Shown here: positions 23,846-32,438 of the stretch, one piece after another
Position numbering within the stretch: the first letter of the stretch is position 1
Layout: every line of letters begins with the position of its first letter
Assembly: GCA_036555725.1 (NCBI GenBank)
Contig: DATBKU010000043.1
Coordinates: 62,001-126,000, forward strand
DNA: 64,000 nucleotides
DNA from: CALAED01 sp036555725
Lineage (GTDB): Bacteria > Actinomycetota > Actinomycetes > Streptosporangiales > Streptosporangiaceae
Direction: 5' to 3'
The notes under the pieces: model-generated
Database searches by the model: none
Told to the model about the DNA's origin: nothing
The model's input: the letters and a program-made list of their open reading frames with translations, nothing else
Translations under genes and position numbers: made by a program

Positions 23846-26641
23846 ATGACGGTGCCCTTCGTGCTCAAAATGGGGGGGAGCCTGCTCACCCGGCATGGAA
23901 GGCCGTTCGAGGTTGCCGAGGAGAATATGCGCGGCCTAGCCGCGGAGCTGGCGGCCGGAGTCCCTGCCGAGGGACTCGTAGTGGTTGTTGGATCCGGCTC
24001 GTCGGGCCGGGGTCTGCTGCCCGTCTTTTCCAGTGGCCGCATCGAACGGCGCCACTCCCACCTGGCGCGGCGCGTTATCGGATTGCTCTCCGAGCTGCAC
24101 GAGCGCCTCGCCGACGCGCTGGATTCGGCGGGCCTTCCAGTATCCCCGCTGCATGCCGGCACGCTGTTCGCGGTGGAGCGCGGCCGGGTTGCCGGACTGG
24201 CGTCCGAGATCCTGTCCGCCCATCTCACCGCCGGACGGGTTCCGCTGGTGAACGGCGGCATCGTCCCCGACCTGGACGGCGACTTCACGATCGTCTCCAG
24301 CGACCGGATGGCCGCCGAGATCGCCGCGGCACTCGGCGCTCGAAAGGTCATTTGGGCCACCGACGTCGACGGTGTCCTCGACCGGAATGGCCGGTTGATG
24401 CCACTGGTGGAACGGGCCACCGCGCACCGGATGTGGGACCCGGCGGAGGCCGCGGACGACCCGACCGGCGCCATGGGCGGAAAGGTCGCGCAGGCGCTGG
24501 AGCTGGCCGGACGCGGCATCGAATCGTTCATAGTCAACGGGACCTCGCCGGGACGGCTCCGCGCGGCGTTGCGGGGCGAGCAGGTCACCGGGACGTGTAT
24601 CCACCGCGTCGCTGCCCTCAGCGGCGACCGGTATCGGCTGGAGGAGCCACAACGAGAGGAGAACGCAGTGGCCATGCCTATCAGCGGAACAGGGAACGTA
24701 TCGCAGGGAAGGCGCCCCTACAAGGAGAGCTGCATGCCGCTCCCGGAGCTCTTCACCGGGCCCCGGATCGACAGGCTCAACTACACCGTCTACGAGGACG
24801 GCGGCCAGGCCGTCGCCGCCCTCAAGCGGGGCGAGGCCGACCTGGTCGACTTCCCGCTGTCCGGTGACGGCTCCGACCTCGGCGACGACATCGCCGTGGA
24901 CCGCTGCCGCGACTTCGGCTACTACTACGTCGCGTTCAACAACCGGAAGTCTCCGCTGGACCGCAAGCCGTTCCGCAAGGCCCTGGCGTACCTCGTCGAT
25001 GACGTCAAGCGGGTCGTCGCCGCATCCATGCAGGACGACCGCGTCGAGCTGATGGACAGCATCATGGTCCAGTACTACGGCCGGCTGGTGAACCGGTACG
25101 TGCCGAAGTACGAGACCGACGGGCCCGACGACGCCGTCACGAAGGCGCTCGCCCAGCTGAACGGCGCGTCGCTGGACGGAATCGGCGACGGCGAGGTCAG
25201 GTTCCTCATCACCAGTGACGACCCGATCGCCCAGCGGATCATGGCGGAGCTGAAGACGCGGATCGAGCGTGCGCCGGAGCTCGCGCGCATCTTCACGTTC
25301 GTCGAGGTGCCCCGCAACGAAGTCGCCGCGCAGGTCTACGCCGGTGACGAGGGTGACTGGCACGTGTACGCCGGCTGGCAGTACGTCCAGGACAACCTGT
25401 CGCGGTGGAACCCCGGTATGAGCAAGCTCCGCCTGTCGCTCGACTGGACGGCCGACTTCCAGTCCGGCAACAGCAGGACGCGCAACTACCCCGGTTTCTC
25501 CAACGCCGACTACGACCGGGTGGCGCAGCAGTTCCTCACCACCCTGCATCCGCGCGACCTGCGCGGCGCGGTCATCACCGAGGAGCACTTGGAACCGTGG
25601 TGGAACAACGCCCAGTTCTGGGAGAAGGGGGGCGACCTCCCGGAGGACGCCGACGCCCTGCTCCTGCTCTGGAAGCTCCAGTGGATGGTCGCGGACGAGG
25701 TGCCCGTGGTGCCGCTGTTCGCGCGGACCGTGCGGTTCGTCCGCCGGGCGGACGTCGAAGGCATCTGGAACGGTGACCCGGACGAGTCCTTCACCTACCC
25801 TGGCGGCAACCAGCCCATCGAGTCGACCTACCCGGGCGGCACGATGAGCTACTGGACGTTCCAGCGCGTCCACCGCTCCGACTCGTCTAATCGCGAGATC
25901 AACCTGGCGGTGTCGAACCCGCTGCGGCACATCAACCCGCTCGGCGTCGGCAACTACTGGGACGCCCTGGTGTGGAGCCGGCTCTACGAGTCGATGCTGG
26001 GCCTCAACCCGTTCCTGCTCATGAAGGGCGTCGCCGAGGACACCGTCAACCTGGCGGACTCCTACCGCAGCGAATTCTTCAGCAGCGGGACGATCCGGTA
26101 CGGCCTGCACTTCACGGTGCAGCCCGGCGTGAAGTGGCATGACGGGACAGACTTCACCGCCAATGACGTGGCCTTCACCTATCTGTCGATGATGGGTGCG
26201 CGGGGCCGCCAGACGGCCGCGCAACACCCGACCACCAAGGGTCTGGCGTCGGCGCTGGTCAACGACGAGCCCATCCCGGCCTGGGTCGACATGACCCACT
26301 GGCTGGAGCACGTCGAGGTGCCCGACGACAAGTCGATCAGCCTCTATTTCACCCACAGCAGCCGTTACCTGCACGAATGGTTCGGCGACATGCCGATCAT
26401 CCCGATGCACGTCTGGCGACATCTCGGCAGTGACTTCACCCGTCCCGTCTACAAGGGGATCGAGGGCCTGTACGCGATCCGCGACGACGCGCTTGGCGCG
26501 CCGGACGGCGACTACTGCGGCTGGCACGGCCTGGTCGGCACCGGCCCGTTCGTCTGGCAGGGCTCGGACGACCCGCTCAACGGGGGCGGCTCGCTCACGG
26601 CCTTCGCCGACTACCACAACAAACCCGCTAGCGAGAGGTGA
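23846..26641 (+). CDS. Amino-acid-kinase-family domain fused to a circularly permuted SBP_bac_5-like domain
   Basis: One 931-codon reading frame. Residues 1-275 are an amino-acid-kinase-fold domain resembling isopentenyl phosphate or fosfomycin-type kinases (VLKMGGSLLTRHG, VVVVGSGSSGRG, VPLVNGGIVPDL, TDVDGVL). Residues 297-675 match the C-terminal half of DppA/OppA-type binding proteins: IDRLNYTVYEDGG, YYYVAFNNRKSPLDRKPFRK and WMVADEVPVVPLF. Residues 684-931 match the N-terminal half: VSNPLRHINPLGV, TVQPGVKWHDGTDFTANDV and GLVGTGPFVW. The halves are thus in swapped order. There is no signal peptide, so it should be cytoplasmic. GTG 24668 and ATG 24734 inside the frame each have good ribosome sites, so a separate permuted protein may also be made. 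The ligand is unknown. Confidence 0.85.
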   Translation: MTVPFVLKMGGSLLTRHGRPFEVAEENMRGLAAELAAGVPAEGLVVVVGSGSSGRGLLPVFSSGRIERRHSHLARRVIGLLSELHERLADALDSAGLPVSPLHAGTLFAVERGRVAGLASEILSAHLTAGRVPLVNGGIVPDLDGDFTIVSSDRMAAEIAAALGARKVIWATDVDGVLDRNGRLMPLVERATAHRMWDPAEAADDPTGAMGGKVAQALELAGRGIESFIVNGTSPGRLRAALRGEQVTGTCIHRVAALSGDRYRLEEPQREENAVAMPISGTGNVSQGRRPYKESCMPLPELFTGPRIDRLNYTVYEDGGQAVAALKRGEADLVDFPLSGDGSDLGDDIAVDRCRDFGYYYVAFNNRKSPLDRKPFRKALAYLVDDVKRVVAASMQDDRVELMDSIMVQYYGRLVNRYVPKYETDGPDDAVTKALAQLNGASLDGIGDGEVRFLITSDDPIAQRIMAELKTRIERAPELARIFTFVEVPRNEVAAQVYAGDEGDWHVYAGWQYVQDNLSRWNPGMSKLRLSLDWTADFQSGNSRTRNYPGFSNADYDRVAQQFLTTLHPRDLRGAVITEEHLEPWWNNAQFWEKGGDLPEDADALLLLWKLQWMVADEVPVVPLFARTVRFVRRADVEGIWNGDPDESFTYPGGNQPIESTYPGGTMSYWTFQRVHRSDSSNREINLAVSNPLRHINPLGVGNYWDALVWSRLYESMLGLNPFLLMKGVAEDTVNLADSYRSEFFSSGTIRYGLHFTVQPGVKWHDGTDFTANDVAFTYLSMMGARGRQTAAQHPTTKGLASALVNDEPIPAWVDMTHWLEHVEVPDDKSISLYFTHSSRYLHEWFGDMPIIPMHVWRHLGSDFTRPVYKGIEGLYAIRDDALGAPDGDYCGWHGLVGTGPFVWQGSDDPLNGGGSLTAFADYHNKPASER
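24722..24736 (+). promoter_or_regulatory. Internal ribosome binding site within the kinase-SBP fusion frame
   Basis: AAGGAG at 24722-24727 lies six bases before in-frame ATG 24734, exactly where the binding-protein-like half begins. A second site, AGAGGAG, precedes in-frame GTG 24668. No stop codon separates them from the kinase. This suggests that both a fusion and a shorter protein may be produced. Confidence 0.5.
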
Positions 26642-26648
26642 CCCTTCG

Positions 26649-27584
26649 ATGAGCGTCAAGTTCCTGGACGTCGACCACCGGCTCCCGACGGACCGCCGTC
26701 GAGAACTTGAGATGGGCGTCGGCGCTCTCATGAACGCGGAGTACAAGGAGGCCTACGGCATCCTGGAGAGCTGCGCCGGCAGTGACGACGACCTCACCCG
26801 CGGTTTCGCCTTCCACTACCTGGGCGACCTCTACCACGTCCAATGGGAGTTCAAGCTCTGCATGCAGAGCTACGAGAAGGCCCGCGAGCTGTTCGAGCAG
26901 GTGGGGCATGAGCGCGGCCGCATCATGACGATGATGCGGATCGCCGACATCTACATCGACGATGCCGACACCAGCGCCCCGGACGCCGATGAGGCGCTGC
27001 TGGAGGCGAGATCCCGCGCGCGGGATGTGCTGGAAACCGCCATCTCCGATGCCAAGGCGCTGAACGACCAGTTCCTTGTCGGGTTCGGCTACCACTACCG
27101 GGCGCTGTTCCTCATCGAGGCGGAGGACTACGCGCAGGCCCGCGAAGAGGCGACCGAGGCGGTGCGTATCCGCGAATCCATCGGCGACGAGGTGTACTGC
27201 CCGAGCAGCATGACGCTCCTCGCCAGGAGTATGGCCGAGCTCGGTGACTTCGCCGAGGCCAAGGGTCTCGCCGAGCGGGCATTCCAGCTCCAGATGGACC
27301 GGAACGTGCGCGGGTCGGCGCTCCGCACACTGTGGAACATCTCGCACATCGGTGACCTGGAGACCATGTCCCGAAACAAGGAGCTGACGAGCCAATTCAC
27401 GGCCGTCGAGCCGATCGCCCGCACGCCCTACCTCGTCGATGGGCACGCCAAGGAGGAGTTCTCGGTCATGGCACATGCGGTCGCCGGCCCGACGCCCCTG
27501 ATGGCCACCAATGACGCGGCTATGGCAATGCGCGGTGGGCTGGTCTCGGAGCGGGCCGCGAGGGTGATGTTCCTGTATTCCTGA
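26649..27584 (+). CDS. TPR-repeat protein
   Basis: The 311-residue protein consists mainly of TPR-like helical hairpins. Examples are AYGILESCAGSDDDLTRGFAFHYLGDLYH, with its matching second helix, and AQAREEATEAVRIRESIGDE. The C-terminal 45 residues (from about YLVDGHAKEEF) are less regular and end in VMFLYS. TPR arrays hold protein partners together, and the cyclase-AAA-TPR protein of the divergent operon contains similar repeats. ATG 26649 lies seven bases after the fusion gene stop with GAGAGGTGA upstream, so the genes are co-transcribed. A strong hairpin follows. No enzymatic motif is seen. Confidence 0.8.
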   Translation: MSVKFLDVDHRLPTDRRRELEMGVGALMNAEYKEAYGILESCAGSDDDLTRGFAFHYLGDLYHVQWEFKLCMQSYEKARELFEQVGHERGRIMTMMRIADIYIDDADTSAPDADEALLEARSRARDVLETAISDAKALNDQFLVGFGYHYRALFLIEAEDYAQAREEATEAVRIRESIGDEVYCPSSMTLLARSMAELGDFAEAKGLAERAFQLQMDRNVRGSALRTLWNISHIGDLETMSRNKELTSQFTAVEPIARTPYLVDGHAKEEFSVMAHAVAGPTPLMATNDAAMAMRGGLVSERAARVMFLYS

Positions 27585-27591
27585 TCCGGTT

Positions 27592-27625
27592 AAGGGGCCC
27601 GCGGACATCCCGTCCGCGGGCCCTT
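27592..27625 (+). terminator. Hairpin terminator after the TPR gene
   Basis: AAGGGGCCCGCGGAC pairs with GTCCGCGGGCCCTT around a 5-base loop, with one bulged G. It lies eight bases after the stop, splitting the plus-strand series before the protease-like gene. Partial read-through is possible. Confidence 0.8.
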
Positions 27626-27648
27626 GCGCCGTTCATGTGAGGTCACTA

Positions 27649-29874
27649 GTGATACGTGTACGGCCGGTGGGATCGGCGAAGCTCTATCTGGATTTGGTCG
27701 GCGGGCTCGGCGCCGGTGGCGAGGTTCCGCTGCTCGGCGACCATCCGGAGGAGCTGCGGCAGCTGGCCGCTCTGCACGGCTTCGCGACAATGGCGGACGC
27801 GTCCGTGGAGGAGGGCGCGCTCACCGGTTCGACGGCGACGCTCGACGAGATCGCCGGAGCGTACCGCGAAGGCCTGGCCGGGACCGATCCGGATCCCGGC
27901 CGCCTGGTGATCGGCGTTGGCGTGGAGTCGGCCGCCGCGGCCTGCCATGCGGTCCTCGCCGGGGCTCACCTCAAGCTGGCGGAGGGCCTGGACGACCTCG
28001 AAGACCTCCTGCGCGGGGGCCCGTTCGAGAGCGTGACGCTCGTGGGTGCCGCACGGCATTTCGGCCCGTGCGGCATAAAGGCACTACAGATGATGATCAC
28101 CGGGCGTGGTGTTCCCTGGGGAGTGCTCACCGGACAGAGCTCCGAGTCGATCTCCTGGTCAGTGCTCAAACGATGGGTGGCCGCAGTCCCGCGAGACCCG
28201 GGGCATCTCCTCCTTTTTACCCACGATGCCAACCCTGGCCGACGGGCGCTGAGCGGCCTGGTCAGCGCGCTGTACGGGAGCGAGATCACTGCAGATGTCC
28301 TGCGCGGGCTCACCCGCGTCCCGCGCGAGCTCGTCGCGATCACCGGCCATGGGGACCAGGCGGACGCCTATCTGCACGCAGGCTTCCTGTGCCCGCGCAC
28401 GCGCCCGGACTACGGTCGACTAATGGCGGAAACCGGTGGCGACCGGGTCATGCGCTGCTTCGCCGAGCACGACTGCTATCGAGGTGTGGCTCTCGGCGCG
28501 GTCGATGGCGTCCCCGCCGAGACGAAGATCCTGGTTCCGCCCGGCCGGGTCGACGCGACCGTGCTGCTACTCAACACCTGCGCCAGCCTTCTCGCCGCCC
28601 CCGGCTATCGCTACCGAGCCGAGTCGGCCTTGCTCAACAGCTGCCTGGAGGGAATGGTCCCGGCGGTCGTGGCGCTGGAGACCGTCCGGCCCGCCGACCC
28701 GGGCGAGACGATGCTGTTCTCGGGGCTGGTGCGGACGGGCTCCTCGCTGGGAGAGGCGACGCTGGCGCTCAACCAGGCGCAGGTGCGCTACTTCAGCGGT
28801 CTGCCCGCCTTCGTGCTGTTCGGTGATCCGGACCTGCGGCCGGACTGCTCCCGCGCTATCGATACGCCCGCCCAGGAAGTCGCGGCGGAGATCGGAGACG
28901 GGACGGTCGTGCGGCTGCGGCCGCCAGATTCCGCCGCGCACGCCGTACGGACGCGGCTACCCGCCGGAACCTACGACAGGCTGACGGCCGAGGCCGCAGC
29001 CGATTCCCCCAGCCGCGTCTTCGTCCTGCCGGGACACGACCACGATGACCTGCTTGTGGTTGCCGACCGCCCGTTCAACGGCGGCGCGCCGAACATCCGG
29101 TTCGTCGGCGCCGAGCCCGACCGCAACAAGTACACGCCCGACCGGCTGCGGTTGCTGCAGCGCAGGTTGGACGAGCTCGCCATGCTCTCCTGCCCAGCCG
29201 ACGAGGACATGACCGCTCGGCTGCGCGACCGGATCGCCCGGGCCCTGCGCGCCGTCCACACAACGTCAGGTGGCACCGCCAAGAGCGCACGGGAGGCCGC
29301 GGCCGACGCCGAGCTCAGGCAGGAACTGCTGCTCTTCCAGAGCAGAGCCGCGCAGGGCTGGACCGCCGCATGGTCGGACGCGCTGACCGGAGAGGTGATC
29401 TCCCTGGTCGAAGAGCGCGTCCTTTACGGGCCGTTCGTGCGATCCGACCTCGGCTGCCCGGCCTGCCGAGCGCCGCTCACGCGGGTGGTTGCCGAGGATC
29501 TGTATGTTCCCGGCGCGGCCCGTACCCTGTGGCACTGCCCGAGCTGCACCGTCGTCGCGGACCTGCCCGAAGGCACGCCCATGATCGATGTCGTCGCTGC
29601 GCCGACGGTCCGGCGCGGCGGCGCATACGAGGTCGACGTCGTCCTCCCCGCAGACACGGAGCCGCTCAGGGTAACGGTCGTCGCGGCCGCCATCCTCGGG
29701 TCGCGCGGCGGCTGCCGCCCGGCGATCAGCCCCGCAGCGAGCCGCGGCACGACCCGGCTCCTGATGCCGGTGGACGCCAAGACGGTGCCCGGCAGCTACA
29801 GCCTGCGGGTCGTGGTCATGGACGACCTAGAGACCCGCTTCCATCTCCGGCCGGTCTCGATCACGATCCGCTAG
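27649..29874 (+). CDS. Caspase/gingipain-like (clan CD) putative cysteine protease with zinc ribbon and C-terminal beta domain
   Basis: A protein of about 741 residues. The central region has the clan CD dyad pattern: H234 in AITGHGDQ and C311 in LLLNTCASLL, each following a hydrophobic strand. VLFGDPDLRPD (about residue 391) resembles the closing strand of C25 gingipain and CHAT proteins. C603, C606, C630 and C633 form a CxxC-CxxC zinc ribbon. The last 100 residues look like a beta-sandwich. No signal peptide is seen. GTG 27649 has GAGGT upstream, though GTG 27637 is also possible. Its stop overlaps the converging permease gene stop. It may cleave a peptide product or act as an effector; the activity is inferred from motifs only. 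Confidence 0.7.
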   Translation: MIRVRPVGSAKLYLDLVGGLGAGGEVPLLGDHPEELRQLAALHGFATMADASVEEGALTGSTATLDEIAGAYREGLAGTDPDPGRLVIGVGVESAAAACHAVLAGAHLKLAEGLDDLEDLLRGGPFESVTLVGAARHFGPCGIKALQMMITGRGVPWGVLTGQSSESISWSVLKRWVAAVPRDPGHLLLFTHDANPGRRALSGLVSALYGSEITADVLRGLTRVPRELVAITGHGDQADAYLHAGFLCPRTRPDYGRLMAETGGDRVMRCFAEHDCYRGVALGAVDGVPAETKILVPPGRVDATVLLLNTCASLLAAPGYRYRAESALLNSCLEGMVPAVVALETVRPADPGETMLFSGLVRTGSSLGEATLALNQAQVRYFSGLPAFVLFGDPDLRPDCSRAIDTPAQEVAAEIGDGTVVRLRPPDSAAHAVRTRLPAGTYDRLTAEAAADSPSRVFVLPGHDHDDLLVVADRPFNGGAPNIRFVGAEPDRNKYTPDRLRLLQRRLDELAMLSCPADEDMTARLRDRIARALRAVHTTSGGTAKSAREAAADAELRQELLLFQSRAAQGWTAAWSDALTGEVISLVEERVLYGPFVRSDLGCPACRAPLTRVVAEDLYVPGAARTLWHCPSCTVVADLPEGTPMIDVVAAPTVRRGGAYEVDVVLPADTEPLRVTVVAAAILGSRGGCRPAISPAASRGTTRLLMPVDAKTVPGSYSLRVVVMDDLETRFHLRPVSITIR

Positions 29875-30656
29875 CGCAGGTCCAGCGTCCCCGCCCGACG
29901 GGCCATCCGCTCCACTCGCGCCAGTAGCAGCACGGCCAGCGTCACGTATCCGGCACCGATCCCCAGCTCCGTGCACAACAGCCATCCGACCGAGCCAACG
30001 GACGCGCCGTCCGCGAGCCGCTGGGCCGCCTGGACACCGTGGGTGAGCGGCAGCACTGAACCGGCCGCGCGCAGCGGCCAGGGCAGGTCGGGCACCGCCA
30101 CGTTCGCCCCGCACACCAGCAGCATCACGGCGTTGACGAGGTTGGAAAGGAAAGGCACGTCCCGCGAGATCAAGGCGAGGGAGCCGAGAGCAAGGCCGAG
30201 GCCCGCGCACGCGAAGGCTGCGACAACGAGCGGCGCCAGCAGCGCTGGGAGCCGGTCGGCGGGCAGTCCCGGACCGAGCAGCGCGGCGGCGAACCCGAGC
30301 GTGAAACATGACACCAGCAGTCCGTTTATCGCGTAGGGCAGCATCCGCCCGACGAAGATCGGGATCCGGCCCGCCGGGGAGGCGAGCACAGCGCCCAGCG
30401 CGCCCGCGGCCCGTTCCTCCGACATCGCCAGCATCGGCCCGTACAGTCCCGCGACGGCCGAGCCGAGCACCGCATTACCGACCACATAGAACCGGTCGTC
30501 GGCGACCCCGGCGAACCGTCCGACATAGACGAAGAACAGCACTTGGAACACGGGCGTCACAAGCATCGTCGGGACGAACAGGCTCGGCCGCAACCATTGG
30601 AACAGTGCGCGGTACGACAGGAACCCGCCGACCACGACCACCCGGACGGTTTTCAT
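29871..30656 (-). CDS. ABC-2 type exporter permease (second of two)
   Basis: The 261-residue membrane protein has about six hydrophobic segments, including PTMLVTPVFQVLFFVYVGRF, NAVLGSAVAGLYGPML, GLLVSCFTLGFAAALLGPGL, PLVVAAFACAGLGLALGS and IGAGYVTLAVLLLARV. The SEERAAGALGAVLASPAGR loop is the typical ABC-2 coupling region. ATG 30656 overlaps the stop of the preceding permease by four bases. With the ATPase upstream it forms a two-permease, one-ATPase exporter, the common arrangement for export of peptides, antibiotics or polysaccharides. It is the last gene of its operon and meets the protease-like gene tail-to-tail with overlapping stops. Confidence 0.9.
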   Translation of the reverse strand: MKTVRVVVVGGFLSYRALFQWLRPSLFVPTMLVTPVFQVLFFVYVGRFAGVADDRFYVVGNAVLGSAVAGLYGPMLAMSEERAAGALGAVLASPAGRIPIFVGRMLPYAINGLLVSCFTLGFAAALLGPGLPADRLPALLAPLVVAAFACAGLGLALGSLALISRDVPFLSNLVNAVMLLVCGANVAVPDLPWPLRAAGSVLPLTHGVQAAQRLADGASVGSVGWLLCTELGIGAGYVTLAVLLLARVERMARRAGTLDLR

Positions 30657-31426
30657 GAGAGCGGCAGTGTGGCGCGCATCCGTGCACGCTGCTCGGCGAG
30701 CATTAGCAAGACGCCTCCCAGCACGAAATAGCCGACGCCGAGGCCCGCGCAGGCCAACGACGCCGACCAGCTGCCACCCGCCCCGGACGCGGCGTCCCGC
30801 AGCGCCTCCTGACCCCAGGTCGGTGGCAGCAGCCACCCGATCACCTGGACCGGCGCGGGTAGCAGCGCAAGCGGAACCATGACGCCGGATGCGATCCAGA
30901 CCGGATACTCCAGCATGTTCTGGAAGATCCCGGCCTGCCGGAACATCACGAAGAACGCGGCGAGCAGTACCCCGAACAGACCGGTCCCGGCGATAGCGGC
31001 GAGCGATGCGACGGCGAACGCGCCCGGTTCGGCGATCTCCAGCGGCACCCCGAACCCGAAGGTCACCACCGCCACGCTCGCGACCAGCGAGTACAGGCCC
31101 ATCAGGGCGGTGGCGAGGCTGGTGCCCAGCATTATGAGCAGCAGCGGCGCCGGCGCGGCGACGATCATCTCCAGGGTTCGCTGCCGGCGCTCCCGCGTGA
31201 GCATTCCGCCGGCGAAGAACAGCACCGACGACCACATGCCCATGACGGTTGCGCCCATTGCCTCGCCGAGCGTGGGGTCCCCGCGGCTGCCGACCCGCAG
31301 CAGCAGGCTCACGATCGCGGTGAACACCACCGGCTGCAGAACGGTGGCAACGACGACCACACGCGCTCGGAACAGCATCTTCAGCATGACTGCGGCAGCG
31401 GCGAACGTCACTCGGCTAGCCGACAC
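30653..31426 (-). CDS. ABC-2 type exporter permease (first of two)
   Basis: The protein of about 257 residues has about six membrane segments: VVVVATVLQPVVFTAIVSLL, GMWSSVLFFAGGML, LGTSLATALMGLYSLVASVAVV, FAVASLAAIAGTGLFGVLLAAF, WIASGVMVPLALLP and LGVGYFVLGGVLLML. TRERRQRTLEMIVAAPAP is the ABC-2 loop that contacts the ATPase. GTG 31426 is chosen because GGAGGG lies about nine bases upstream; it then overlaps the ATPase gene by 11 bases. It pairs with the following permease, which is of similar size and topology. Confidence 0.88.
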   Translation of the reverse strand: MSASRVTFAAAAVMLKMLFRARVVVVATVLQPVVFTAIVSLLLRVGSRGDPTLGEAMGATVMGMWSSVLFFAGGMLTRERRQRTLEMIVAAPAPLLLIMLGTSLATALMGLYSLVASVAVVTFGFGVPLEIAEPGAFAVASLAAIAGTGLFGVLLAAFFVMFRQAGIFQNMLEYPVWIASGVMVPLALLPAPVQVIGWLLPPTWGQEALRDAASGAGGSWSASLACAGLGVGYFVLGGVLLMLAEQRARMRATLPLS

Positions 31427-32438
31427 GCGCGCTTCCCTCCGCCTCGTCCGCACCCTCGACGAGCTGGACGTAGGCGTCCTCGAGCGTCGGTTCGCGGACG
31501 GTCATCCGACCCACGACCGCGCCGCCGAGCAGGGCGTGCAGCTTACCGGGCAGCGCGTCATCCGGGTCCGCCTGCACGCGCAGCAACTGGACCTGGTCGC
31601 GGCTCTCCACGGTGACTGCCCGCACCCCCGGCACGCCCCGGACGGGCTCGAACGTCTCGGCGCCGAGGCCGTGCAGCTCGATCTCGATCGTCTGGCCCGC
31701 CGTCACCATCGCCTTGAGGTCGGCGGCGGTGCCACGTGCCACGATCCGGCCACGCGCGATGATCGCGATGTCGTCGCAGACCTCGTCCGCCTCGAACATG
31801 TAGTGCGTCGTGAGCAGCACCGTCTTGCCGCGCGTCCGCAGGTCGTCGATCAGCGTGCGCAGCTCGCGGGCGCCGACGGGGTCGATGCCGCTGGTCGGCT
31901 CGTCCAGCAACAGGACCTGCGGGTCGTGCAGTAGCCCGCGGGCGAGATGCAGGCGCTGCCGCATGCCGCGCGAGTATGTCTCTACACGCGCGTCCGCCTT
32001 GCCCGATAGGCCGACGAGGTCGAGCAGCTCGGCGATCCGCGCCCGAGCCGCCCGGGGCGGGACCCCGTACAGCTCGGCGAAGTACCGCAGGTTGTCGTGG
32101 CCGGACAGCCGCTCGTACAGGCCGAGGTCCCCACCGAACACGCAGCCGACGGCGTGCCGCACCGCGCGGGTGTCCGCGACGACGTCGTGCCCGGCCACCC
32201 TGGCGGTGCCGGACGAAGGCAGCAACAGCGTCGCGAGAATCTTGGTGAGGGTCGTCTTCCCGGCCCCGTTCGGTCCGAGTAGCCCGAAAACCTGCCCTGG
32301 CAGGACGGTCAGGTCGATGCCTCGCAGCGCGTGCAACACCGTCCCGGCCCGGCGGGCCCGGCGGGTCGGCGCAGGATAGTCGCGGCGGAGGCCCCGCACC
32401 TCGATCGCCGGGATCCGCGAGTCCATTGCAGCCTTCAC
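31416..32438 (-). CDS. ABC exporter ATP-binding protein (DrrA/CcmA type)
   Basis: The 340-residue ATPase has Walker A LLGPNGAGKTTLTKILATLL, the Q-loop region VGCVFGGDLGLYERL, signature YSRGMRQRLHLARGL, Walker B VLLLDEPTSGIDPVGA and H-loop LLTTHYMFEADEV. The C-terminal extension EPTLEDAYVQLVEG is the DrrA-type regulatory tail. The Q-loop position appears altered (VFGGDLG rather than xQ), which is worth noting, as some exporters vary there. GTG 32438 overlaps the preceding gene's stop by four bases. It supplies energy for the two permeases that follow, and export of the cluster product is inferred from context. Confidence 0.93.
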   Translation of the reverse strand: MKAAMDSRIPAIEVRGLRRDYPAPTRRARRAGTVLHALRGIDLTVLPGQVFGLLGPNGAGKTTLTKILATLLLPSSGTARVAGHDVVADTRAVRHAVGCVFGGDLGLYERLSGHDNLRYFAELYGVPPRAARARIAELLDLVGLSGKADARVETYSRGMRQRLHLARGLLHDPQVLLLDEPTSGIDPVGARELRTLIDDLRTRGKTVLLTTHYMFEADEVCDDIAIIARGRIVARGTAADLKAMVTAGQTIEIELHGLGAETFEPVRGVPGVRAVTVESRDQVQLLRVQADPDDALPGKLHALLGGAVVGRMTVREPTLEDAYVQLVEGADEAEGSARVG

